Positions 14,163-21,946 of a DNA stretch of 64,000 nucleotides are shown one piece after another. Numbering within the stretch: position 1 is the first letter of the stretch; every line of letters begins with the position of its first letter. This DNA comes from Microvirga lupini. Lineage in GTDB: Bacteria; Pseudomonadota; Alphaproteobacteria; Rhizobiales; Beijerinckiaceae. The position numbers and the translations under genes were made by a program. The notes beneath the pieces were generated by a model, which saw only the letters and a list, made by a program, of their open reading frames with translations, had not been told where the DNA came from and searched no databases. Where the stretch lies: positions 180,245-244,244 of the forward strand of contig NZ_JACHWB010000005.1 in NCBI RefSeq assembly GCF_014191055.1. Reading direction: 5' to 3'.

Positions 14163-14418
14163 GGCTCTGATCCTCTTTGTCTGGGAAGTAGCTGATAAGC
14201 CGGTAAGAGACGCTGTGACATGATGGGCATGGACGCTCAATGCGCTCAGCGAACTCCAAAACCCGTCGGCTGACCTCCACCGTCGAGAGACGCCGCACAC
14301 CCATGCACGCAACTGGATAGGTGTCCGTGAGGCAGTTTGAGCAGCGCATTCTGAGCTTGTAGCGGTGCTCTCTGGGGAGAGGGCTTTCAGGTGTTGGTGG
14401 TATGAAATGAACCTGCAA
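14146..14418 (-). CDS. Small zinc-binding phage protein
   Basis: The 90-residue product has two metal-binding pairs, MRCSNCLTD and RPCPSCHSV, about 40 residues apart. It starts at a TTG with a strong GGAGGGG Shine-Dalgarno 5 bp upstream; no ATG fits. It is transcribed leftward from the region holding operators D and E, so it may be repressor-controlled. The function is unknown. Confidence 0.6.
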   Translation of the reverse strand: MQVHFIPPTPESPLPREHRYKLRMRCSNCLTDTYPVACMGVRRLSTVEVSRRVLEFAERIERPCPSCHSVSYRLISYFPDKEDQSHVSHS

Positions 14419-14533
14419 GTTTGCCCCTCCGTGTTCGTTGTTCTTATTTTGTTCACCTTAGAGGCGGGAGTCGAGTCTTCATATCTGTGGATAACGGGGA
14501 GAAGCTCACATCCCCTATGAACCACAATAATGA

Positions 14534-14545
14534 GGGCTATGTCCC
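14534..14545. promoter_or_regulatory. Repressor operator site D
   Basis: GGGCTATGTCCC is the exact reverse complement of the core of site A. Both are embedded in an ATAATGAGGG context, confirming a repeated functional site between the 14418 and 14605 genes. Confidence 0.7.
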
Positions 14546-14554
14546 ACAATCTTA

Positions 14555-14583
14555 TTGACGGGGGCAATATCCCCCATTAGGGT
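14555..14583 (+). promoter_or_regulatory. Rightward promoter (PR-like) with operator site E in its spacer
   Basis: TTGACG (14555-14560) followed about 17 bp later by a weak TAGGGT/TTAGGG could drive the recombination operon. The spacer is occupied by GGGGGCAATATCCCCC (14560-14575), operator E. Repressor bound here would shut off the ERF-to-integrase operon. Confidence 0.6.
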
Positions 14584-14604
14584 CTTCTCATCCACTCAGA
14601 ACGG

Positions 14605-14928
14605 ATGAGCCCCATGCCCTCCCTCCGATCCCTTCCGCCTCTCAACGACAGGCTCCTCTACATCAACGAAGACGGATCACGCCGTGGGAGCGTAATCGAG
14701 GCCGCTATCGACGACCGCGCCCATCGTCTCGCTGACTGGAGCGCCCGAAGCTACATCGAGGCTCAGGTCGATGGTGAGATGCAGATCTACCAGGGCCGCG
14801 TCGAGATCCGCGACGCCGGTGACACTACCGTTTCCGACATGCTGGCCGCGAAGGCTGACGAGCGCCTTAGCCGCCTTGCAGAAGCGCAGGACAACGAGCC
14901 TGTCGCTTACCTGATCGCGGCGGAGTGA
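14605..14928 (+). CDS. First gene of the rightward phage operon, hypothetical
   Basis: The 107-residue product (LPPLNDRLLYINEDGSRRGS, then SYIEAQVDGEMQIYQGRVEI and DMLAAKADERLSRLAEAQDN) is acidic with no recognised family. It follows the PR-like promoter by about 25 bp. A second in-frame ATG at 14614 is possible. Confidence 0.6.
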   Translation: MSPMPSLRSLPPLNDRLLYINEDGSRRGSVIEAAIDDRAHRLADWSARSYIEAQVDGEMQIYQGRVEIRDAGDTTVSDMLAAKADERLSRLAEAQDNEPVAYLIAAE

Positions 14929-14933
14929 CGCCC

Positions 14934-15194
14934 ATGGGTGAGGTCGTCGCTTTCCCCTTCCGCCCTCGTGTCGTGCAGCCGTTCGTTGCCGAGCCAGTCG
15001 AGATAAACGCAACCGTTCGCGAAATCATGGCCGAGGGGCTGTGCCCTTCGTGCTTCGGACGCGGCGTGAAGCTTCGCCCTCGCAATCTGCGGATGCTCTA
15101 CCCGAGCGACTTTGAGACTGTCCCCTGCCCCTGCGGTGGAGACGACGAGAACCGCATCGGCTGTGATGAGCCTGATTATCCGGGGGCAGCGTGA
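14934..15194 (+). CDS. Small Cys-rich phage protein
   Basis: The 86-residue product has two cysteine clusters, GLCPSCFGRG and TVPCPCGGDD, which look like a small zinc-binding unit. I chose ATG 14934 (GGAG about 9 bp upstream); a GTG at 14925 overlapping the previous stop is an alternative. The function is unknown. Confidence 0.6.
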   Translation: MGEVVAFPFRPRVVQPFVAEPVEINATVREIMAEGLCPSCFGRGVKLRPRNLRMLYPSDFETVPCPCGGDDENRIGCDEPDYPGAA

Positions 15195-15328
15195 TGAGCT
15201 TCAACACTCCCAAGTGCAAGGCCTACTCCCGCAAGATCGAGAACGGCCTTTGGATGCTCATCGGCGCCGTCGCCTTCGGCCTGTGGTGCTTCACGATGTT
15301 CAAGCTGGTGGAGGCGATGCTGCGATGA
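15194..15328 (+). CDS. 44-residue single-pass membrane protein
   Basis: The product begins MSFNTPKCKAYSRKIENG and has one hydrophobic helix (LWMLIGAVAFGLWCFTMF). Its ATG shares a base with the previous stop (TGATG) and its stop overlaps the next start (ATGA), which supports translation. The function is unknown. Confidence 0.6.
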   Translation: MSFNTPKCKAYSRKIENGLWMLIGAVAFGLWCFTMFKLVEAMLR

Positions 15329-15471
15329 AGCGCGTCTCCCTCACTCCCCGCTATCGCGGTCCTCAGACCAAGCGCTCCGAGCGCCTCCGGGTCGCGATGA
15401 TCGCCAAGCTCTCCGAAGAACTTGGATGGGCCAAGCCCGTCGTCAAACTCCCGAAGGATAAGCATCAATGA
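15325..15471 (+). CDS. 48-residue basic phage protein
   Basis: The product (MKRVSLTPRYRGPQTKRSER, then LRVAMIAKLSEELGW) is strongly basic and ATGA-coupled on both sides, the last link to the ERF gene. No family is recognised. Confidence 0.6.
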   Translation: MKRVSLTPRYRGPQTKRSERLRVAMIAKLSEELGWAKPVVKLPKDKHQ

Positions 15472-16217
15472 GCAACCAATCGAACGCCGTGGCCGTCCAA
15501 GAGCCGAATGTTCCTGTTCCCGTCGTGCCTGAGAGCGCTGCCATCATTCAGGTGATCGAGCGAGCTGCCATGAATCCTGCCGTGGACATCGACAAGATGG
15601 AGCGGCTTCTCCAGATGCAGGAGCGCATCATGGAGCGGAACGCGAAGGCGGCCTATGCGGCTGATCTGGCACGGATGCAGCCCGATCTCCCGGTCATCAT
15701 CGAGCGCGGGGCCATCAAGGGCAGCAACAAGCAGGTTCAGAGCACCTATGCCCTTTGGGAAGACATCAACGACGCCATCAAGCCGGTTCTGTCCAATCAC
15801 GGCTTCGCGCTGAGCTTCCGCACCGGACAGGAGGAAGGTCGGATCACGGTGACGGGCGTCCTGTCCCATCGCGACGGGCACAGTGAAGAGACGACCATGC
15901 ATCTGCCCATCGACACCAGCGGCAGCAAAAACGCTGTCCAGGCCGTCGGTTCGTCCATCTCCTACGGCAAGCGCTACACGGCCGGCGCCCTGCTCAACAT
16001 CACAAGCCGCGGGGAAGATGACGACGGCAACGCGGCTGGTGCGGGAGAGGGGATCTCAGACGAGCAGGTCATGAAGATCCGAGACCTGATTGAGGCGGTC
16101 GGGGCGAACGAAAAGAAGTTCCTCCAATACCTCAAGGTCGAGAGCATCGCCGCCATCCCGGCTAAGGACTACGAGCGTGCCATTGCCGCCCTGAACGCGA
16201 AGAAGGGGAAGCAATGA
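15468..16217 (+). CDS. erf: ERF-family single-strand annealing protein
   Basis: The 249-residue protein carries the ERF core: RNAKAAYAADLARMQPDLPV, then KGSNKQVQSTYALWEDINDA, KPVLSNHGFALSFRTGQ and AVQAVGSSISYGKRYTAGAL. ERF proteins anneal complementary single strands in phage recombination, usually with an exonuclease partner. The next gene is a YqaJ-type exonuclease overlapping by 4 bp, so the two form a Red-like pair. The C-terminal linker and helical domain (SDEQVMKIRDLIEAVGANEK) are typical. Confidence 0.92.
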   Translation: MSNQSNAVAVQEPNVPVPVVPESAAIIQVIERAAMNPAVDIDKMERLLQMQERIMERNAKAAYAADLARMQPDLPVIIERGAIKGSNKQVQSTYALWEDINDAIKPVLSNHGFALSFRTGQEEGRITVTGVLSHRDGHSEETTMHLPIDTSGSKNAVQAVGSSISYGKRYTAGALLNITSRGEDDDGNAAGAGEGISDEQVMKIRDLIEAVGANEKKFLQYLKVESIAAIPAKDYERAIAALNAKKGKQ

Positions 16218-16849
16218 GCGAGATCGTCCAAGGCTCCGAGGAATGGCTCGCCATCCGCGTCGGCAAGGTCACCGCCTCACGCGTGGCGGATGTGATCGCC
16301 AAGACCAAAACCGGCTGGGGCGCATCCAGGGCGAACTACATGGCCGAGTTGATCGCGGAGCGCCTGACCGGCGAGCCGGCTGAGAAGTTCAGCAATGCGG
16401 CCATGAAATGGGGCACGGAGCAGGAGCCTGACGCCCGCGTGGCATACGAGTTCCGCGTGGACGCAGAGGTCGTACAAGTCGGCTTCGTGCCTCATCCCTC
16501 TATCGCGATGACCGGAGCAAGCCCTGACGGCCTGGTTGGTGAGGACGGGCTTGTCGAGATCAAGTGCCCAAACACGGCAACCCATATTGAGACGCTAATC
16601 AGCCAGACGGTGCCGGGGAAGTACGTCACGCAGATGATGTGGCAGATGGCCTGCGCAGGTCGTCAATGGTGCGATTTCGTCTCTTATGACCCAAGGATGC
16701 CGGAGCATATGCGGCTCTTCGTTAAGCGGATCGAGCGTGACGACGCCCTGATCGCGAGCCTTGAGGCGGACGTGGCTGGCTTCTTGGCAGAGCTCGCTCA
16801 GAAGGTTGCAGACCTGACGGCACTCTATGACCAGCGGGCTACGGCATGA
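16214..16849 (+). CDS. YqaJ/lambda-type exonuclease
   Basis: The 211-residue protein starts with the family motif QGSEEWLAIRVGKVTASRVA. It has NAAMKWGTEQEPDARVAYEF and then the catalytic block GASPDGLVGEDGLVEIKCP, where the D...ExK residues bind metal. It degrades one strand of duplex DNA to feed the ERF annealing protein immediately upstream. Length and motif order are normal. Confidence 0.92.
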   Translation: MSEIVQGSEEWLAIRVGKVTASRVADVIAKTKTGWGASRANYMAELIAERLTGEPAEKFSNAAMKWGTEQEPDARVAYEFRVDAEVVQVGFVPHPSIAMTGASPDGLVGEDGLVEIKCPNTATHIETLISQTVPGKYVTQMMWQMACAGRQWCDFVSYDPRMPEHMRLFVKRIERDDALIASLEADVAGFLAELAQKVADLTALYDQRATA

Positions 16850-17361
16850 CCACGGCCCCTATTCTCTTCGAATGGACTGGCGAGGCGATGGTCCCGCACC
16901 GCCGCTTCCAGGCAGAGTGCGACCGCTCCTTCGTGGTTGGCGAGAACTACCGGCTTGTCGAGCATAACGACCGCTCGACTGCCAGCCATAACCACGAGTT
17001 CGCCTTCGTGGCTGAGGCCTGGGCGCAATTGCCTGAACACCTAGCGGAGCAGTTCAAGACGCGTGAGCATCTGCGCAAGCGGGCCCTGATTGATGCCGGT
17101 TACTTCAACCAGCAAGAGGTCGACGCCGGAAGTCATGCCGCGGCACTGCGGGTCGCCAACTTCGTCGCCTCCATGGACGAATATTCTGTGGTTGTGGTTC
17201 GCGGCCCGATCGTCGTCGTGCGCAAGCCCAAGAGCCAATCGCGTAGGGCAATGGGGAAAGAGGAGTTCCAGGCCAGCAAGCAGGCCGTGCTTGAGATCGT
17301 CTCTGCCTTGATCGAAGTGAAGCCTGAGACGCTCACCCGGAACGCCGGGAGGGCTGCATGA
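16846..17361 (+). CDS. Conserved phage protein of unknown function
   Basis: The 171-residue product (TAPILFEWTGEAMVPHRRFQ, VGENYRLVEHNDRSTASHNH, LRKRALIDAGYFNQQEVDAG, KSQSRRAMGKEEFQASKQAV) belongs to a type I recall as frequent beside recombination genes in alphaproteobacterial prophages. No enzymatic motif is evident. It overlaps both neighbours by 4 bp within the ERF/exonuclease operon, so a role in recombination or replication is plausible. Confidence 0.65.
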   Translation: MTTAPILFEWTGEAMVPHRRFQAECDRSFVVGENYRLVEHNDRSTASHNHEFAFVAEAWAQLPEHLAEQFKTREHLRKRALIDAGYFNQQEVDAGSHAAALRVANFVASMDEYSVVVVRGPIVVVRKPKSQSRRAMGKEEFQASKQAVLEIVSALIEVKPETLTRNAGRAA

Positions 17362-17738
17362 CAGTGGACGTCGGCACCACTCCCCGTAAGCCTCTAACCC
17401 CGACGCAGCGCCTTGCCCTTTTCGAGCGGTTCAAAGGGATCTGCGTCCTTTGCGAGCGCAAGATCGAGGCCGGCGAACCCTGGATCGACGAGCATCTGCG
17501 GGCGCTCGGCCTTGGCGGGTCGAACGATCTGGAGAACCGCGGCCCGGCTCACACAGCCTGCGCTGATCTGAAGACACATGGCAAGGATGGCGACCTCGCC
17601 CGCATTGCCAAAGCGAAACGCCAAAAGATGCGTCACCTCGGCATCAGGACGCGAAAAGGTCCGCCTATCCCCGGCAGCAGAGACAGCGGCTGGAAGCGGA
17701 AGATGGATGGAACGCTTGTTCGGAGAAACGTCCGATGA
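17358..17738 (+). CDS. HNH endonuclease
   Basis: The 126-residue protein holds a compact HNH motif: GICVLCERKIEAGEPWIDEH, then LALGLGGSNDLENRGPAHTACADLK in outline, with CxxC and HxxC zinc ligands and the catalytic DEH. It is preceded by a helical segment (TPTQRLALFERFK) and followed by a basic tail. It lies in the recombination operon with ATGA overlaps; it may be a resolvase-like or homing nuclease. Confidence 0.85.
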   Translation: MTVDVGTTPRKPLTPTQRLALFERFKGICVLCERKIEAGEPWIDEHLRALGLGGSNDLENRGPAHTACADLKTHGKDGDLARIAKAKRQKMRHLGIRTRKGPPIPGSRDSGWKRKMDGTLVRRNVR

Positions 17739-17953
17739 GCGAACCGATCAATTCCCCGATCCGCCCCATCAGCAAGGCGCTGCAGGATCTCATCAACGAG
17801 CACAATCACCGGGTCGAGCGCGTGTGGATGCTCCGCGGCTCGAACTGCAAGCCTTTTCAGAGATCCACCCCTTCCACTGTGCCGCCAGCAGTTGTCTCGT
17901 CTAGCGTTCCTGCGGTCGAGCACGGTGGTTCCTTCAAGGAAGCCCGCTCATGA
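17735..17953 (+). CDS. Small hypothetical phage protein
   Basis: The 72-residue product has a helical first half (ISKALQDLINEHNHRVERVW) and a Ser/Pro-rich second half. It is coupled to both neighbours by 4-bp overlaps. No family is recognised. Confidence 0.55.
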   Translation: MSEPINSPIRPISKALQDLINEHNHRVERVWMLRGSNCKPFQRSTPSTVPPAVVSSSVPAVEHGGSFKEARS

Positions 17954-19341
17954 CCCTACAGAATACGAGTTGCTCTCCTTCGGGCTCTGAGAGCCCTCAT
18001 CGAGAAAGTTCAAGCAGCGACATCGTTCTACCTGAACGCCTGGTCACGGTGCGCCATCCCGACAGTACAATCGCCATTCTGTACTGCCGCGCAGTCGGAG
18101 CCCCGCCTGGCGAGTGCCGCGATGTTTACACGGTGTCCTGCCATACCCTTGAGGCTGCCGAGCGGTTCGAAGAGCGATTTGATAGCCGCATCCTCACAGC
18201 ACTACCTAGCGACGGGACTGAAGCTGACTTGATCGTTCCCGACGAGGCGAAAGCCGAGGGAGGGCACACATCCCCTCCCGATCATACAGGACTAGTGGAG
18301 GATGTAGCGAGAGCGCTTTGCCGCAAGCACGTCATTTCCAACATCCGGTACAGGGAGACCTCTGACGAAGCATTCATTCGGCGCTGTGTCGAAGAGAGTT
18401 GGCGTTACCACACTGAAACGGCAGAAATTGCGATAGCCGCCGCACAGACCTTCCTCCTCGCCAGAGTAAAGGAGCTTGAGGAGCAGCATATGTGCCCTCC
18501 CTCGCCTGAAGGCTCGTCGGGACAGATCGATCAGCCAGAGCAGCAAGCCGCTATGTGGCAGCCTCCCTACCTGTTCAACCTCAATCACGAGGTCAAAGTG
18601 AAGCTGACCCATGTGGGGAAGCTGATCCTTGAGCGCGAATACTACGACATCAAGACGTCCGATGCCGATGGCTGGACCAAGTGGCAACTCTGGGAACTGA
18701 TGAGCCTGTTCGGCAAGTATCTCTACAACGGCTGTGATGTGCCATTCGAGACAACAATCGAACTCCTCACACCACCCACCGGCTTGCCTGAAGGCGGATC
18801 GCGCTTTCCCGAGGGAGAGATCGAGCGACTGACCCGTTTGTTTGAGGAGAGAGCGGCTCGGTGCATCGAAGCAGACAAAACGATAGCGTCTCTCTCGGAA
18901 GAGGTTGCCGCGCTCAGAACCGGCATCAAGGCCCTTGAGGCCGAACTGACTACGGCGAGATCGCGCCAGCCATCGCCTGAATTGAGTTTTCCCGATGAGG
19001 CTGTGCAAGCAGCCGAAGGAGGGCACACAATCACCCCACAAACCGGGGGAGAGTATGTGAGGGTGCTTGCGACCGAAGCCCTCTATGCGGCCAACCCGGC
19101 TGTGCATTGGAATGGTGCCGAGATCGAGCGGGCTGCTGATCGTATAGCCGCCCTCCTCTCCCCATCCCATAACAGGGATTACGTTCCCCTTGAGGCAGCG
19201 ATTGAGGCCGTTCGCGCAGCCTACACGACGCAATCCAGCGGTCGTTACTCAAGCTGGAATACAGAGGGCAATCCGGCCATCAAGGCCCTTGAGGCTCTCG
19301 CCTCCCCCTCCAGCAAGACGGGGGTAGGGACAGATGAGTGA
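17950..19341 (+). CDS. Mosaic phage protein with duplicated linker modules
   Basis: The 463-residue product reads as several short modules joined by disordered linkers. An N-terminal beta unit (RHPDSTIAILYCRAVGAPPG) is followed by the linker KAEGGHTSPPD. Then come a helical unit (EDVARALCRKHVISNIRYRE), a central unit (PYLFNLNHEVKVKLTHVGKL and KWQLWELMSLFGKYLYNG) and a coiled-coil (IASLSEEVAALRTGIKALEA). A second linker, QAAEGGHTITP, precedes another helical unit. The AEGGHT linker appears twice, suggesting module shuffling like that of lambdoid Ea/Ead accessory proteins. The function is unknown. Confidence 0.6.
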   Translation: MTLQNTSCSPSGSESPHRESSSSDIVLPERLVTVRHPDSTIAILYCRAVGAPPGECRDVYTVSCHTLEAAERFEERFDSRILTALPSDGTEADLIVPDEAKAEGGHTSPPDHTGLVEDVARALCRKHVISNIRYRETSDEAFIRRCVEESWRYHTETAEIAIAAAQTFLLARVKELEEQHMCPPSPEGSSGQIDQPEQQAAMWQPPYLFNLNHEVKVKLTHVGKLILEREYYDIKTSDADGWTKWQLWELMSLFGKYLYNGCDVPFETTIELLTPPTGLPEGGSRFPEGEIERLTRLFEERAARCIEADKTIASLSEEVAALRTGIKALEAELTTARSRQPSPELSFPDEAVQAAEGGHTITPQTGGEYVRVLATEALYAANPAVHWNGAEIERAADRIAALLSPSHNRDYVPLEAAIEAVRAAYTTQSSGRYSSWNTEGNPAIKALEALASPSSKTGVGTDE

Positions 19342-20317
19342 TTTGATGTGTCCTCCGTCGCTGCGCTCCTCGGAAAAGCAGGGTCCAACCGAGAGCCAAG
19401 CCGCGAAGTCGCGCCTGTTCATCAGTTTCAGCGGGGGCAGGACCAGCGCCTATATGACTAAGCGCCTACTGGATCTAGCGGCCGAGCGCAATGACGGCAC
19501 GGAAATCGTGGTGCTCTTCGCCAATACAGGCCAGGAGCATGAAGAAACGCTGCGGTTCGTGGACCGCTGCGACAAGCATTTCGGGTTCAATGTCGTGTGG
19601 GTCGAGGCCGTTGTCGATCCCGAGCATGGCAAGGGAACCGGCTTTAGGGTCGCGACCTTCGAAACCGCCGCCCGCAGGGGCGAGCCGTTTGAGCCCGTTA
19701 TCAAGAAATACGGCATCCCAAATAGCAGCTTCCCGCATTGCACGCGGGAGACCAAGGAACGGCCAATGACCGCCTATCTTCGCAGCATCGGCTGGGATGC
19801 AGGGACTTACGATACCGCTATCGGCCTACGCTCTGATGAAAAAGGTCGCAAAAACTCCAAGGCGAAGGAACTGAGGCTGATCTATCCACTGATCAAGTGG
19901 GGAGTGACGAAGCAGGCGGTTTTGTCGTGGTGGGCTCAACAGCCTTTTGACCTCAACCTGCCAGAGCATTGGGGCAACTGCCTTACCTGCTGGAAGAAAT
20001 CTGACCGCAAACTGGCGACCATCGCCCGGGAGCGCCCGGAGTGGTTCGACTTCTTTCGCCGCATGGAGGCCACCTACCCCGATGCGGGGCCAGGCGATGG
20101 TCGCGACCGGCCGCGCCGGTTCTTTCGGGGAAAGAAGACCGTTAATGACATCTTCGCCATCGGAATGAGCAACACGTTCGTCCCCTACACGCCCGATACG
20201 GAACTTCAGTTCGAAATGGACATGTTCGGGTTTGTTGTTCTGGATGATCTCGACCTCGGCGGCGGGTGCGGCGATAGCTGCGAGGTCTTCTCTGACTCAG
20301 CAGGGGAAGCAGCGTGA
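19334..20317 (+). CDS. Phage PAPS-reductase-like PP-loop protein
   Basis: The 327-residue protein opens with RLFISFSGGRTSAYMTKRLL, a PP-loop ATP-pyrophosphatase motif. It then has IVVLFANTGQEHEETLRFVD, FPHCTRETKERPM, HWGNCLTCWKKSDRKL and GGGCGDSCE. The pattern matches phage members of the phosphoadenosine phosphosulfate reductase family. The extra Cys clusters could bind zinc or Fe-S. The substrate is unknown: some relatives act in sulfur assimilation and others (DndC-type) in DNA modification. It overlaps its neighbours by 4-8 bp. Confidence 0.8.
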   Translation: MSDLMCPPSLRSSEKQGPTESQAAKSRLFISFSGGRTSAYMTKRLLDLAAERNDGTEIVVLFANTGQEHEETLRFVDRCDKHFGFNVVWVEAVVDPEHGKGTGFRVATFETAARRGEPFEPVIKKYGIPNSSFPHCTRETKERPMTAYLRSIGWDAGTYDTAIGLRSDEKGRKNSKAKELRLIYPLIKWGVTKQAVLSWWAQQPFDLNLPEHWGNCLTCWKKSDRKLATIARERPEWFDFFRRMEATYPDAGPGDGRDRPRRFFRGKKTVNDIFAIGMSNTFVPYTPDTELQFEMDMFGFVVLDDLDLGGGCGDSCEVFSDSAGEAA

Positions 20318-20526
20318 TGGATTTTCGTGAACGCGCCCGCCGCGTTATCCCGGACCGCTACGAGGGCGAAGGCTGGAACCAAGCCAGGAACCGGGCTGAG
20401 GCTGAGATCCGGCGTGCCTACGAGGACGGCAAAGCCCACAGCGACCGGGCGGGCGGCGGATTGATCTTTCCTGATGAGGGCGAAGCCCGAAGGAAGGCCC
20501 CCCAAACCTCCCATAAGGAGGGATAA
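20314..20526 (+). CDS. Small hypothetical phage protein
   Basis: The 70-residue product (DFRERARRVIPDRYEGEGWN, then AEAEIRRAYEDGKAHSDRAG) is polar and helical. Its end carries the AAGGAGGG ribosome-binding site of the next gene. No family is recognised. Confidence 0.55.
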   Translation: MMDFRERARRVIPDRYEGEGWNQARNRAEAEIRRAYEDGKAHSDRAGGGLIFPDEGEARRKAPQTSHKEG

Positions 20527-20527
20527 C

Positions 20528-20764
20528 ATGGGACAGGCTCATGTGAAGCCCCCAGCCAAGCGCCTCCTGACCCGATCTGAGGCAGCCGCCTATTGCGGCC
20601 TCGGGTCTACTCTTCCTCCAGTCAGGCCCAAGCGGGTCCGACCTGGCAAGCAGGGGCTCCGATACGACGTGAAGGACTTGGACGCCTGGATTGATAACTT
20701 GGACCGCTCCGACGAGGCGGACGCTAACGACTGGCTGGGCAAGCTCGATGCCGAAGAAGAATAA
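20528..20764 (+). CDS. Excisionase-like small DNA-binding protein
   Basis: The 78-residue product (LLTRSEAAAYCGLGS, then RYDVKDLDAWIDNLD) has the winged-helix pattern of AlpA/Xis proteins: a LTRxEAAxYxG recognition helix and a terminal VxDLDxWID helix. ATG 20528 has a near-perfect AAGGAGGG upstream. It overlaps the integrase start by 17 bp, as xis genes commonly do. It likely directs excision and may also regulate int. Confidence 0.8.
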   Translation: MGQAHVKPPAKRLLTRSEAAAYCGLGSTLPPVRPKRVRPGKQGLRYDVKDLDAWIDNLDRSDEADANDWLGKLDAEEE

Positions 20765-21833
20765 GGTTCCGGGGATCAAAGCGTATGTGTCCAAGGGGAT
20801 CGCTTACGCCTATGACCGGATCACCGGCACCCGCCTGACGCCGCCCCACGCTATGTATTCGGAGGAGTGGTTCGCGGCCTTGAACGCCGCCCGAGCCAAG
20901 GTGAAGCCCATTCAGGAGAAACCTGGCACCTGGGGTGGGCTCGTGGTCCTCTACCGAGAGAGCGCCCGGTTTCAGGATTTGGCCCCTCGCACGAAAGAAG
21001 ACTACCTGAAGGTCTTGGACTGGACCAAGCCGCTCCACAGCATGCCGCTGGACAAGTGGACGCGCGGGTTCGTGGCAGGACTCAGGGATAAAGCCAAACT
21101 GAAGAAGGGCCGCCGCTTCGCCAACTATGTGCTGAGCGTGGTGTCCGTGGTCTTTGAGGTTGGGCTGGAACGGGAGTTCGTCGGGCTCGACATCAACCCG
21201 GCAGCCAAGATGAAGAAGATCCGCAAACCGAAGACGGAGCCGAGGGCCAACCGCCCGTGGACGCCCGAGGAATGGGATGCGGTTCTGGAGGCGGTGCCGG
21301 CTCACCTGAAGGCCCCGATCCTGCTAGGCGGCATTCTCGGCTATCGGCAGGGGGAAATCCTGGCAGCCCCGCTCGGCTCCTACAATGCCAAGACCGGGAT
21401 GCTGACCCGGATCTCAGCCAAGAGCGGCAAGGAAGTGAAAGTGAAGGCCCCGAAGGCGGTTGCCGAGGCGCTGAGCGCTCTACCCGCTCACAAGGATAAG
21501 ACCCTGTTCGTCAACACGCGGGGCAAGGCGTGGACGGAAGACGGCTTCCGGTCGGTGTTCTTCAAGGTCATTCGGAAGCTGGAGGCTGAGGGCAAGGTGG
21601 ATAGCGGCCTCACCTTCCACGGGCTGCGCCACACGGCAGCCACCAAGATGCGCCAACTCGGCTTCGACACCCGGACGATTGCCGACATGCTCGGGCAAGA
21701 GACCGAGGGGATGGCAAGTCATTATTCGCGTCAAGCCGACCTTGTTCCGAAGCTGCAAGGTGTTGTGGAAAAACTGGACCAGGAAACGGAGGAAAAAGAT
21801 GCCAAGTCGTTAGAAAAGATTGAAAATTCCTGA
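20748..21833 (+). CDS. int: Prophage tyrosine integrase
   Basis: The 361-residue protein has an N-terminal SAM-like core-binding region (about residues 60-150). The C-terminal catalytic domain has Arg200 in LGYRQGE, a beta-hairpin Lys region (SAKSGKEVKV), HGLRHTAATK with His291 and Arg294, and the terminal H325-Y326 nucleophile in MASHYSRQAD. ATG 20748 lies within the end of the xis gene. The gene ends 85 bp before the tRNA 3' fragment that marks the attachment site, as expected for this integrase class. Confidence 0.94.
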   Translation: MPKKNKVPGIKAYVSKGIAYAYDRITGTRLTPPHAMYSEEWFAALNAARAKVKPIQEKPGTWGGLVVLYRESARFQDLAPRTKEDYLKVLDWTKPLHSMPLDKWTRGFVAGLRDKAKLKKGRRFANYVLSVVSVVFEVGLEREFVGLDINPAAKMKKIRKPKTEPRANRPWTPEEWDAVLEAVPAHLKAPILLGGILGYRQGEILAAPLGSYNAKTGMLTRISAKSGKEVKVKAPKAVAEALSALPAHKDKTLFVNTRGKAWTEDGFRSVFFKVIRKLEAEGKVDSGLTFHGLRHTAATKMRQLGFDTRTIADMLGQETEGMASHYSRQADLVPKLQGVVEKLDQETEEKDAKSLEKIENS

Positions 21834-21910
21834 ATAGTTCTATAGTCTGTTAGACAGAAATAGGAGGGGTTATATGCTTGGAACTACTACAAAAACATCT
21901 GCCTCTGACT

Positions 21911-21946
21911 CCGTTAGTCTTGGTTCGAATCCAGGTCCCCCAGCCA
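21911..21946 (+). other. Right attachment site: 3' fragment of a tRNA gene
   Basis: CTTGG, the loop TTCGAAT and CCAGG (21919-21935) form a tRNA T-arm. They are followed by the 3' acceptor strand TCCCCCA, discriminator G and CCA ending at 21946. No D-arm, anticodon arm or 5' acceptor strand lies upstream, so this is only the 3' end. It fits a prophage inserted at a tRNA 3' end, with the intact tRNA expected at the unseen left end. The isotype cannot be read. Confidence 0.75.

Noticed and set aside
13920..14567. 215-codon minus-strand frame covering two small genes
   Set aside because: Its N-terminal part overlaps the zinc-finger-like gene in another frame and operators D/E; the internal ATG 14162 is the better start.
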